From the NCBI GenBank assembly GCA_031267995.1, contig JAIRXZ010000170.1:1-5344 (forward strand): 5,344 nt of DNA, read 5' to 3'. How positions within the stretch are numbered: the stretch's first letter is position 1; every line of letters starts with the position of its first letter. The notes under the pieces are model-generated. The model was not told where the DNA came from. It was given only the letters and a program-made list of their open reading frames with translations, and did no database searches. The stretch is from Odoribacteraceae bacterium. Lineage in GTDB: Bacteria; Bacteroidota; Bacteroidia; Bacteroidales; Marinifilaceae. The translations under genes were made by a program, and so were the position numbers. Shown here in pieces: positions 1 through 5,344 of the stretch.

Positions 1-169
1 ATTTAAAACCGCGCGCGTTTTCGGCGAAATTCCCCCGTGGCAACGCGCCCGGATCGCCGCCGGGGCACTACGCGACGCGCAACACTAACACTGCACGAGG
101 CGTGGCACTCGGACTACACGAGACGCGGCACGCGGGCGTCGCGGCACGCGGCACCAACAAAACCGCGCG
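1..169. other. GC-rich non-coding stretch, no gene supported
   Basis: This stretch lies beyond the terminator of the minus-strand operon. I see no credible coding sequence on either strand: possible reading frames are dominated by Arg, Ala and Pro, as expected by chance from GC-rich DNA, and have no recognisable motif. No tRNA-like or rRNA-like segment is visible. It contains short GC-rich repeats, listed separately. The function of whatever lies beyond base 1 is unknown. Confidence 0.5.
124..151. repeat. Two copies of a 12-base GC-rich direct repeat
   Basis: The 12-mer CGCGGCACGCGG occurs at 124-135 and again at 140-151, a 16-base period, in non-coding DNA just past the operon terminator. 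Looser relatives, such as the two ACTACRCGA-like stretches between about 67 and 122, suggest a low-complexity or decayed repeat area. With only two exact copies in very GC-rich DNA, chance is a real possibility. Confidence 0.35.
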
Positions 170-200
170 AAAAAAACCTCCCCGGAATACCGGGAAGGTT
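170..200 (-). terminator. Intrinsic terminator of the reductase-DUF6599 operon
   Basis: Read on the minus strand, bases 200-190 (AACCTTCCCGG) pair with 185-175 (CCGGGGAGGTT) in an 11-bp stem. It contains one G-U wobble (195 with 180) and closes on a TATT loop (189-186). The stem runs into seven T residues (176-170). This is the classic Rho-independent form, placed 48 nt after the stop codon of the DUF6599 gene. On the plus strand the A-run would precede the hairpin, so the signal is directional. Nearer the stop, a self-complementary CCCCGCGGGG (237-246) followed by TTTT on the minus strand is weaker, because it leaves almost no loop. Confidence 0.85.
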
Positions 201-247
201 CAGCACGTTAAAAAAACGTCGGGGCGCGGGCGAAAACCCCGCGGGGA

Positions 248-1108
248 TCATGGCAAGGCGTCGAGCAACCCCTTCAAGATGTCGCGGGCGTCAGGGAGCG
301 GGGCATCGGCGAAAACCCCGGCGACGCGAGAGCCGCGCCAGAGAAGGGGAATCTCCCCGTTGTAGCGGTCTTTGACCAGCAACTCGCCCTCCGCGAGAGG
401 ATCCTGCTGCTTCGTGAAGGCGAAGTACTTCTCCAGGATAGCCCTGGCCGCCGCCGCGTCGGGAGCGTCCACGAGGAAAAGCTGGTACTGCCCGCCGTCC
501 CGCCGGTAAGTGGCGCTGTAGACGTTCTTCAGGAACTCGTGACCGAGGAAGTTGGCCGTTGTATAGGCCTCGGAACAAGGCGCTTTGCCCGCCGCGGGGA
601 AGGCGCGCAGGGGGGCGGGGTATCCCGGCGACGGGTCGATGGCGCGCGCCAGGGCGGTGGCGATCTCGCGGATCGTTTCGCCGGGGTTATCCTCGCCGTT
701 GCTCCACATTTTCACGTAGATGCTGGCGGCGAAGAAGGAGAGGCTGGCGTCGTCGCCCTGCGCCTCGCCGCCGATGGGATAGGCGGTAAGGTCGGGCGAT
801 CGCTCGGCGGCGTACATGCCGAAGGCGTCCTCCGGGGTGGCGTGGCGATAGGCCTGGATGGTGATGTAGGTGTCGCCCCTGGTGTACTCCAGGGAGGTCA
901 TCTCCCTGAAGTTGTTTTCGATATAGAGGGGGGCGGCGCCGTTGATGCGGTTGAAGAGATTCTCCGGGTTGAAGACCTCCGCGTTTTCCGAGATCGTCCA
1001 CCCCTCGACGGTGGGTAGCCAGGATTTCAGTTGCGCGGGTGTCTGCGCCGCCGACGCGAGGGGGAGGAGGCAGGCGAGGAGGGCGATGTGTAATGCCGTC
1101 GTTTTCAT
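248..1108 (-). CDS. Secreted DUF6599-type protein
   Basis: This encodes a 286-residue protein with a Sec signal peptide: a lysine near the N-terminus, a Leu/Ala-rich core at residues 5-18, and a likely cleavage after Ala-Ser-Ala near residue 20. The mature part resembles the DUF6599 family as I remember it. It has an NRINGAAPLYIEN block at about 53-65, corresponding to the family's YINGGAELY-like stretch. A segment pairing an ATPEDAFGMYAAER motif (90-103) with a following YVKMW (131-135) also fits. There is no lipobox, catalytic motif or membrane anchor, so I expect a periplasmic soluble protein. The family has no biochemical function that I know of. The start lies 4 nt after the stop of the exported aldo/keto reductase, and the pair shares a terminator, so the two are surely co-transcribed and may work together outside the cytoplasm. 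The family assignment is from motif memory; the gene and its export are well supported. Confidence 0.85.
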   Translation of the reverse strand: MKTTALHIALLACLLPLASAAQTPAQLKSWLPTVEGWTISENAEVFNPENLFNRINGAAPLYIENNFREMTSLEYTRGDTYITIQAYRHATPEDAFGMYAAERSPDLTAYPIGGEAQGDDASLSFFAASIYVKMWSNGEDNPGETIREIATALARAIDPSPGYPAPLRAFPAAGKAPCSEAYTTANFLGHEFLKNVYSATYRRDGGQYQLFLVDAPDAAAARAILEKYFAFTKQQDPLAEGELLVKDRYNGEIPLLWRGSRVAGVFADAPLPDARDILKGLLDALP

Positions 1109-1112
1109 GGCA

Positions 1113-2300
1113 TCACGTCAGGAAATCGGTGGGAACCCGGAGGACGGGGGTGACGGCGGCGATTTTGGCGGCCACGTCGAAGCCGGAGGGGCACTTGACG
1201 GTGCACGCGGTGCAGCCGGCGCAGGGGTCGGCGGCGACGCTGCTCTCCTGCAGGGTTTCGCGGGAGAGGCTGGCCTGTTTGTAGCCGTAGGCGTACATGT
1301 AGGCGCGCATGATGTCCGGGATGGGGAGGCCGCGGGGGCACTGCGAGCGGCAGGTGTCGCACTGCTGGCAGAAGAGGGAGGGGGCGTCGCGGAGGGCGGC
1401 GAGGTACTGGCTGTCGTCGTTGGTGATGGCGGGGGCGCGACCGGCTACCAGGCACTCGTCCAGCTCGTCGAAGTTGGTGAAGCCGGGGATGGCGGTGGTG
1501 ACGCGCGGGTTTTGCCAGGCCCACTTGAGGCAGGCGGCGGCGTTGATTTTTTTCTGCCCTGTGGCGTCGGCGCTGCCTCCCGTCATGGTTTTCATGGCGA
1601 TGATGCCGATGCCGGCGTCGGCGGCGCGCTCGATGGCTCGCGTGGTCTCCTCGGCGTTGCGCAGCTTGAAGTTGTAGCTGACGAGGATGACGTCGTAGAT
1701 GCCTCCCGCGACGGCGGCGTCGAGCATCTCCGGCTTGTGGGCGTGCGTGGAGAAGCCGATGAATCGCGCCTTGCCCTCGCTTTTGATTTTTTGGATGGCG
1801 GCGAGGACGCGGGGGTCGTTGACCTCGTCAACGCCGCTGAAGGCGTGGAGGTAGAGGATGTCCACGTGATCCATTTTCAGTCGCTTGAGGCTGGTGGCGA
1901 GCATCTCGTCCAGGCTTTGCTCGAAGTTGTCGCGGGCGGGGTAGGCGATTTTGATTTTCGTGGCGATGAAGAAGGAGTCGCGGGGCTTGTCCTGGAAGAA
2001 GTTGCCGAGCATCTCCTCGTTCCTGCCGTTCTGGTATCCGTGCGCGGTGTCGAAGTGGAAGATGCCGGCGTTGTAGGCGGCGCGGAGGAGGTTGGGGTTG
2101 TCGGCGCGCATCACGCCCATGCTGAGGATGGGAAGTTCTACGCCCGTGCGGCCGAGCACGCGGCGGGGGATGGGCGCTTCCGCGTCTTCCTGGGACGCGG
2201 CGAGGGTGTTGGCTAACGCGCCGGGGGTGATTAGCGTCCCGGCTCCAACCATCGCTGAGATGCGGAGGAAGTCCCTCCTGTTGATTCCTTTTGTTTCCAT
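1113..2300 (-). CDS. Tat-exported aldo/keto reductase with C-terminal iron-sulfur domain
   Basis: This 395-residue protein has three parts. Residues 7-34 form a twin-arginine signal (NRRDFLRIS, then a hydrophobic stretch AMVGAGTLITPGALA). Residues 46-290 are an aldo/keto reductase barrel with the full catalytic tetrad: Asp84 (FHFDTAHGY), Tyr89, Lys115 (FIATK) and His152 (LYLHAFS). It also has a RVLGRTGVELPILSMG start and a late IPGFTN block (271-276) typical of the family. Residues 311-371 carry two CxxCxxCxxxCP motifs (Cys311/314/317/321 and Cys360/363/366/370), which should hold two [4Fe-4S] clusters as in ferredoxins. Relatives are NAD(P)H-dependent oxidoreductases of unknown substrate. 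Tat signals are common for proteins exported already folded with cofactor, so this one probably acts in the periplasm, where NADPH is scarce; electron delivery through the clusters is therefore a reasonable inference. It is the first gene of a two-gene operon with the DUF6599 gene. The upstream leader is A-rich with no Shine-Dalgarno. Confidence 0.93.
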   Translation of the reverse strand: METKGINRRDFLRISAMVGAGTLITPGALANTLAASQEDAEAPIPRRVLGRTGVELPILSMGVMRADNPNLLRAAYNAGIFHFDTAHGYQNGRNEEMLGNFFQDKPRDSFFIATKIKIAYPARDNFEQSLDEMLATSLKRLKMDHVDILYLHAFSGVDEVNDPRVLAAIQKIKSEGKARFIGFSTHAHKPEMLDAAVAGGIYDVILVSYNFKLRNAEETTRAIERAADAGIGIIAMKTMTGGSADATGQKKINAAACLKWAWQNPRVTTAIPGFTNFDELDECLVAGRAPAITNDDSQYLAALRDAPSLFCQQCDTCRSQCPRGLPIPDIMRAYMYAYGYKQASLSRETLQESSVAADPCAGCTACTVKCPSGFDVAAKIAAVTPVLRVPTDFLT

Positions 2301-2365
2301 GGGTACGTCTCGTTTTTAGGTGTGTGATTCGGGGTGATCGGTGACAAGAGGCGTCACGACACGGG

Positions 2366-2373
2366 CAAATGTA
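2366..2373 (-). promoter_or_regulatory. Bacteroidota-type -7 element ahead of the reductase operon
   Basis: The minus strand reads TACATTTG here, an exact match to the TAnnTTTG element recognised by the primary sigma factor of Bacteroidota. It would place transcription start near 2361-2358 and give a leader of about 58-60 nt. No TTTG lies at the expected upstream distance (around 2394-2397), so only half of the consensus is present. Its position just ahead of the operon and after the decayed region supports it. A chance match cannot be excluded. Confidence 0.5.
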
Positions 2374-2395
2374 GTGATGTTTTTCGAGTTTGGTG

Positions 2396-2440
2396 CGCGA
2401 AGGGGGGATTTCGGGCGATAAAGGTCAATTCGCGAAGGGG
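2396..2440. repeat. 10-base direct repeat pair upstream of the reductase promoter
   Basis: CGCGAAGGGG occurs at 2396-2405 and at 2431-2440, 35 bases apart start to start. Measured from the inferred transcription start near 2360, the copies centre at roughly -41 and -76, positions where activators often bind. A GGGG-TTT-CCCC inverted repeat (2442-2452) follows the outer copy. The repeats may be a regulator's binding sites for the reductase-DUF6599 operon; the sequence alone does not show which regulator, and chance duplication in G-rich DNA is possible. Confidence 0.35.
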
Positions 2441-2481
2441 TGGGGTTTCCCCGACGGACGCTTTTTTCCCAGACAGGTGTT

Positions 2482-2866
2482 TTATTTCCCCTCTCCCGGG
2501 CGGAGGATTTCCAGAATATTTTCTTCGTCAAGACCGGTGATCGCACATGTGTCTAACGCCTTGCGAATGTTGAAGTTTTCTTTCAGATCATCGGAAATTG
2601 TGGAGCGATAGCCCTCCACCTCTTTCAGGAAACGGAGCCACGGTAGATTCCGAATCCGCGTGAGGCTTGCCCGGGGAGAAGCTTTTCGTGGATAACCTCA
2701 AGAGATTTTTTCAATATTTGGCGGGAGGTTTTTCTTGGCACTCGTCTTCGGATCGAGGGTAGACCTTGGGAAAGTTTTTTAGTAGCCTGCCAAGAAGAAA
2801 CATGTGAAAGCTTTTGAGCGCCCCTTCACTTACCGCGATAACCCCGTCAGCACCCCGTGAGGAGGA
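2482..2866 (-). pseudogene. Decayed gene remnant with two frameshifts, faintly asparagine-synthase-like
   Basis: Three minus-strand frames in turn give protein-like sequence. 2866-2711 includes ADGVIAVSEGALKSFHMFLL and ends at a TGA. About 2714-2645 includes LKKSLEVIHEKLLPG and SRGFGIYR. About 2654-2482 includes LPWLRFLKEVEGYRS and GLDEENILEILRPG, ending at TAA. Each switch is as expected from loss of one base, and the composite is about 120 residues. The last frame has no ATG after its preceding stop at 2698-2700. Parts recall the C-terminal domain of asparagine synthases: a GAD...G block like the GADE(L/F)FGGY motif, and an LP...R-GFG-(I/V)...WLR block like the LPxxIxxRxKxGFGxP...WLR motif. 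That likeness is weak and partly degraded. GC is about 48% against about 70% in nearby genes, which suggests foreign origin or long decay. It starts directly after the pseudouridine synthase stop, in the same frame. I am fairly sure it is former coding sequence and unsure of the family. Confidence 0.55.
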
Positions 2867-3562
2867 TTACGAACGGCCTTCGAGATTATTGTAAAAGAAT
2901 CGCCAAAGATTATCCTTGATCGGGGGAGTAGCGATGATGGTGAGCGGTTCCCCCGTGACGGGGTGCAAGAACGAAAGCGAGCGGGCGTGCAAGTGAATCC
3001 CTCCCCCCTCGTTCGAGCGGGGGAAGCCATACTTCAGGTCGCCCTTGATGGGGCATCCGATTTTGGCCAATTGGCAGCGGATTTGGTGGTGTCGTCCGGT
3101 GCGTAGTTTTATCTCCAGCAGGTAATAGCGTTGTCCCCGGTTGATGATCCGGTAATCGAGCAACGCCTCCCGACTTCCGGCGCGCTGTCGGTCGTGCGCG
3201 GTCGTGCGGTTCTTCGCCTCGTCGCGCGTCAGGTGATGGACGAGCGTGGCCTCCTCGCTGGCGGGCATGTTGCCGACGACAGCCCAGTAAATCTTCTCGA
3301 TCTCCCGGTCGTGCTCCTGGAACATTTTGTTGAGGCGTTCCAGCGCTTTGCTGGTGCGGGCGAACAGCACCACGCCGCTCACGGGGCGGTCGACGCGGTG
3401 GGGGACGCCGAGAAAAACCTCCCCCGGTTTGTTGTATTTCTGTTTGATATAGGCCTTCACCTCCTCGCTCAGCGGGACATCCCCCGTCTTGTCTGCCTGC
3501 ACGATATCGGACACGCGTTTATTCACCGCGATGAGGTGGTTATCTTCGTATAATATCTCCAT
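2867..3562 (-). CDS. RluA-family RNA pseudouridine synthase
   Basis: This 231-residue protein is a single catalytic domain without an N-terminal S4 RNA-binding domain. It isomerises uridine to pseudouridine in rRNA or tRNA. The family's signature is at residues 55-68 (PHRVDRPVSGVVLFA), a variant of HRLDxxTSG, with the catalytic aspartate at Asp58. Further family blocks are YWAVV (92-96), the LRTGRHHQIRCQLA stretch (153-166) and GDLKYG (174-179), followed by HLHARSLSFLHP (190-201). The N-terminal ILYEDNHLIAVNK is also typical. The protein is close to the usual length for members lacking S4, so it looks complete. It starts 5 nt after the panB stop and so is translated from the same message. Which uridine it modifies cannot be read from the sequence, so I give no RluA/C/D symbol. 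No convincing hairpin terminator follows it before the decayed region. Confidence 0.93.
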   Translation of the reverse strand: MEILYEDNHLIAVNKRVSDIVQADKTGDVPLSEEVKAYIKQKYNKPGEVFLGVPHRVDRPVSGVVLFARTSKALERLNKMFQEHDREIEKIYWAVVGNMPASEEATLVHHLTRDEAKNRTTAHDRQRAGSREALLDYRIINRGQRYYLLEIKLRTGRHHQIRCQLAKIGCPIKGDLKYGFPRSNEGGGIHLHARSLSFLHPVTGEPLTIIATPPIKDNLWRFFYNNLEGRS

Positions 3563-3567
3563 AGAGT

Positions 3568-4383
3568 TTAATATTGTTCTCGTTCGTTCGGGAAGTTCCC
3601 GCTCTTGACATCCTGGACATAATTCCCGACGGCGCCGCTAATCTCGGCAAAGAGGTTGTGATAACGCCTCAGGAAGCGGGGGGAGAACTCTTGGTTGATG
3701 CCGAGCATGTCATGGACTACCAGCACTTGCCCGTCCACGCCGCCCCCGGCGCCGATGCCGATGAGGGGGATGGCCAGCTCGCGCGCGACCCGTTCGCCGA
3801 GTGTCGCCGGGATCTTCTCCAGCACGATGGCGAAGCACCCGGCTTCCTCCAGCAGGTGGGCATCGTCGAGCAGCTTACTTGCTTCCCCTTCCTGCCGGGC
3901 GCGCACCACGTAGGTGCCGAACTTGTGGATGCTCTGCGGGGTAAGCCCCAGGTGTCCCATCACCGGGATGCCCGCGGAGAGGATGCGCGAGACGGATTCG
4001 ATAATCTCGGTTCCCCCCTCCATTTTCACCGCGTCGGCGCTTGTCTCCTTCATGATCCGGATGGCGGAGGAGAGCGCCTCCTTGCTATTTCCCTGGTAAC
4101 TGCCGAAGGGAAGATCCACCACCACCAGCGCCCGCTGCACTCCCCGGACGACGGATGCGGCGTGATAAATCATCTGGTCGAGCGTGATGGGCAGCGTGGT
4201 CTCGTGCCCGGCCATCACGTTGGAGGCGGAGTCTCCCACGAGCACCACGTCGATGCCGGCGTGGTCGATGATTTTGGCCATGGAATAATCGTAGGCGGTC
4301 AGCATGCTGATTTTTTCGCCCTTCAATTTCATTTCGGACAATACGTGGGTGGTTACCCGCTTGACTCTTGTTTCGACTGACAT
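3568..4383 (-). CDS. panB: 3-methyl-2-oxobutanoate hydroxymethyltransferase
   Basis: PanB transfers a one-carbon unit from 5,10-methylene-tetrahydrofolate to 2-oxoisovalerate (3-methyl-2-oxobutanoate), giving ketopantoate, the first committed step to pantothenate and coenzyme A. It is a cytoplasmic Mg-dependent TIM barrel that forms decamers in studied species. The 271-residue protein has all key blocks: LTAYDYSMA (28-36), VVLVGDSASNVMAGHETTLP (46-65) with metal ligand Asp51, VVDLPFGSYQ (88-97) with metal ligand Asp90, AVKMEGG (118-124), GHLGLTPQS (143-151), VLEKIP (187-192) with catalytic Glu189, GIGAG (209-213) and VLVVHDMLG (220-228). Length is normal and nothing is missing. It lies 12 nt after psd and 5 nt before the pseudouridine synthase. 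Other pantothenate genes (panC, panD, panE) are not in the window, so it is an isolated member of its pathway, probably co-transcribed with psd. Confidence 0.98.
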   Translation of the reverse strand: MSVETRVKRVTTHVLSEMKLKGEKISMLTAYDYSMAKIIDHAGIDVVLVGDSASNVMAGHETTLPITLDQMIYHAASVVRGVQRALVVVDLPFGSYQGNSKEALSSAIRIMKETSADAVKMEGGTEIIESVSRILSAGIPVMGHLGLTPQSIHKFGTYVVRARQEGEASKLLDDAHLLEEAGCFAIVLEKIPATLGERVARELAIPLIGIGAGGGVDGQVLVVHDMLGINQEFSPRFLRRYHNLFAEISGAVGNYVQDVKSGNFPNEREQY

Positions 4384-4395
4384 GTTCGTTATAGA

Positions 4396-5058
4396 TTAGG
4401 GGTTTTGCAGCGTCCCGATGATTGTTCGCGAGGCAACCACCTTTTGCCCGACGCTGACGTGCACCTTCGTGTCCGTCGGCAGGAAAAGGTCTACCCGCGA
4501 GCCGAATTTGATAAACCCGGCATGTTTATCCTGTCGCGCCTCCTCGCCCTCGCCGGCGTAAATGACCACGCGGCGCGCCAGGGCGCCGGCGATTTGCCTC
4601 ATCACGATCTCCTCCCCGGAGGGCAGGCGGATGGCGATGGTCGACCGTTCGTTGTCCTTGGAGGACTTGGGCAGGTAGGCGGCCGCGTGCCTGCCGGGAT
4701 GGTGTTTGACGCGGGTCACGATGCCGTTCACGGGGAACCAGTTGGCGTGCACGTTAAATATATTCATGAAGATGGATACCTGCAGGCAGGCGCGGTTCAG
4801 GTACTCGCCCTCGAACGTCTCCTCCACCACCACCACCCGCCCATCGGCGGGCGCGAGCACCACTCCCGCGTTCACGTCCACCACGCGGGCGGGCGAGCGG
4901 AAGAAGTTGAGCAGGAAGAGATACAGCACGCCGGTGACGCCCATCGCGACGAGGCAAGCCGTGCCGGGGAGGTCAAGAAAATAGATCGCCGCGTTGACGG
5001 CGACGAGCAGCGCCAGCATTTTTGTCAACAGGGGATAACCAGCTTCGTGTATTCTCAT
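4396..5058 (-). CDS. psd: Phosphatidylserine decarboxylase
   Basis: Psd removes CO2 from phosphatidylserine to make phosphatidylethanolamine at the inner membrane. At 220 residues it matches the short, archaeal-like form common in Bacteroidota rather than the roughly 320-residue proteobacterial enzyme. It begins with two hydrophobic segments (about 12-30 and 34-53) that should anchor it. An FFRSPAR motif (52-58) follows, then APADGRV (69-75), FMNIFNVHANWFPVNG (97-112) and KSSKDNER (131-138). Near the C-terminus, FIKFGSRVDLFLP (182-194) holds the Gly186-Ser187 bond where the proenzyme cuts itself, turning Ser187 into the pyruvoyl cofactor. Asp72 and His104 fit the Asp-His-Ser self-cleavage triad known in the family. 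The gene follows cdsA by 50 nt and has an A-rich leader (CTAAAAAACGAAAACCCTC) with no Shine-Dalgarno. It is likely co-transcribed with panB and may have its own promoter within the cdsA end. Confidence 0.97.
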   Translation of the reverse strand: MRIHEAGYPLLTKMLALLVAVNAAIYFLDLPGTACLVAMGVTGVLYLFLLNFFRSPARVVDVNAGVVLAPADGRVVVVEETFEGEYLNRACLQVSIFMNIFNVHANWFPVNGIVTRVKHHPGRHAAAYLPKSSKDNERSTIAIRLPSGEEIVMRQIAGALARRVVIYAGEGEEARQDKHAGFIKFGSRVDLFLPTDTKVHVSVGQKVVASRTIIGTLQNP

Positions 5059-5103
5059 GAGGGTTTTCGTTTTTTAGTGAGGGCATCGCCTCGTCTCGAC
5101 GGG

Positions 5104-5135
5104 CAAAGTTAGCACATACATTTCAGATAAACAAA
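5104..5135 (-). promoter_or_regulatory. Two-part Bacteroidota promoter overlapping the cdsA stop
   Basis: On the minus strand TTTG (5135-5132) is followed after 20 nt by TAACTTTG (5111-5104). These fit the -33 (TTTG) and -7 (TAnnTTTG) elements of the Bacteroidota primary sigma factor at the expected spacing. The first TAA of the -7 element is the cdsA stop codon itself. Transcription would start near 5099-5096, giving psd a leader of about 40 nt. Both elements and their spacing agree, so this is a stronger candidate than the one ahead of the reductase operon; it remains a prediction. Confidence 0.6.
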
Positions 5136-5344
5136 AACGGCGGGAATGGCAAAGAGCACCGCGTCGAAGCGGTCGAGCACCCCGCCGTGTCCCGGCAGGA
5201 AGTGCCCGGAGTCCTTGACGCCGGCGCAGCGTTTGAAGAGCGACTCGATGAGGTCGCCGTAGACGCCGAAATGCGCGACGATGCCCGCGAGGATGATCAT
5301 GTCCAGGCGTTCCAGTCCCATTGTCGGGAGGAGCGCGCCCGCCA
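5109..5344 (-). CDS. cdsA: Phosphatidate cytidylyltransferase (CDP-diacylglycerol synthase), C-terminal part
   Basis: CdsA makes CDP-diacylglycerol from phosphatidic acid and CTP in the inner membrane, the branch point for all phospholipids. Only the last 77 residues lie in the window; the reading frame runs off the high-coordinate edge and the true start is outside. An internal ATG at 5319-5321 is not the start. The visible part contains the complete CdsA family signature, S-x-F-K-R-x4-K-D-x-G-x2-L-P-G-H-G-G-V-x-D-R-x-D (from SLFKRCAGVKDSG onward), including the conserved KD and HGG-x2-DR residues of the metal/CTP site. It is preceded by a hydrophobic segment with GVYGDLIES. The last stretch, DAVLFAIPAVFVYL, is the final membrane helix. 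It is directly upstream of psd, which acts later in the same lipid pathway. Confidence 0.96.
   Translation of the reverse strand, partial: AGALLPTMGLERLDMIILAGIVAHFGVYGDLIESLFKRCAGVKDSGHFLPGHGGVLDRFDAVLFAIPAVFVYLKCMC

Noticed and set aside
205..219. ACGTT-AAAAA-AACGT inverted repeat near the operon end as a terminator
   Set aside because: The stem is 5 bp and AT-rich with the A/T run in the loop. The hairpin at 170-200 explains termination far better.
37..375. A 112-codon plus-strand open frame at the window start
   Set aside because: It is Arg-rich with no motif, crosses the operon terminator and runs antisense into the DUF6599 gene.
942..2216. A 424-codon open frame on the plus strand, antisense to the reductase gene
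   Set aside because: It is made almost wholly of Gly, Ala, Val, Asp and Glu, as expected opposite a GC-rich gene whose antisense stop codons are rare. It has no motif, and the opposite strand encodes a clear AKR with catalytic and cluster residues.
2442..2467. GGGG-TTT-CCCC hairpin followed by TTTTTT on the plus strand as a terminator
   Set aside because: The stem is only 4 bp and the T-run starts 9 bases later, so it lacks the needed form. No plus-strand gene leads into it, and on the minus strand no T-run follows the hairpin.
2316..2546. A 76-codon minus-strand open frame between the reductase and the remnant
   Set aside because: It overlaps the promoter candidate and direct repeats, is in a different frame from the coding-like tail at 2482-2654, has no recognisable motif, and has the Arg/Pro/Ser-rich makeup of a chance frame.
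2850..2966. 9-base inverted repeat GCACCCCGT / ACGGGGTGC around the 3' end of the pseudouridine synthase
   Set aside because: The arms are 99 bases apart, one lies within the gene, and there is no T-run. In GC-rich DNA this is likely chance.
3574..4380. A 268-codon plus-strand open frame antisense to panB
   Set aside because: It is a shadow of panB; the minus strand holds every conserved PanB block, and this frame has none of its own.

Overview
The window looks like a chromosomal segment of a GC-rich member of the Bacteroidota (Bacteroidales-like). I infer this from three things: A-rich leaders without a Shine-Dalgarno sequence ahead of several starts, two matches to the Bacteroidota promoter element TAnnTTTG, and a cdsA-psd gene pair with a short (220-residue) phosphatidylserine decarboxylase. 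I cannot fix the genus. Every gene I can support lies on the minus strand, so transcription runs from high to low coordinates.

Region A (5344 down to 2867) is a housekeeping cluster: the 3' end of cdsA (CDP-diacylglycerol synthase, cut by the window edge), psd (phosphatidylserine decarboxylase), panB (ketopantoate hydroxymethyltransferase) and an RluA-family pseudouridine synthase. Gaps are 50, 12 and 5 nt. CdsA and Psd belong to the same route: CDP-diacylglycerol goes to phosphatidylserine (by a synthase not in this window) and then to phosphatidylethanolamine. PanB (pantothenate/CoA) and the RNA-modifying enzyme probably share only transcription with them. A strong two-part promoter match sits inside the last codons of cdsA, so psd-panB-rluA may also be transcribed separately from cdsA.

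Region B (2866 down to 2301) is 566 bases without an intact gene. Most of it (2866-2482) reads as a decayed coding sequence in three successive minus-strand frames. Its GC content is about 48% (2521-2820, my count), against about 70% in nearby coding lines I counted. The rest carries a promoter-like element and a pair of 10-base direct repeats ahead of the next operon.

Region C (2300 down to 248) is a two-gene operon for exported proteins: a Tat-signal aldo/keto reductase with two C-terminal CxxCxxCxxxCP iron-sulfur motifs, then, 4 nt later, a Sec-signal protein of the DUF6599 type. It ends in a clear intrinsic terminator at 200-170. Bases 1-169 are GC-rich, with no gene I can support.

The parts most worth attention are the exported iron-sulfur reductase/DUF6599 pair, the frameshifted gene remnant after the pseudouridine synthase, and the promoter embedded in the cdsA stop codon. 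I did not find a clearly new multi-gene system.
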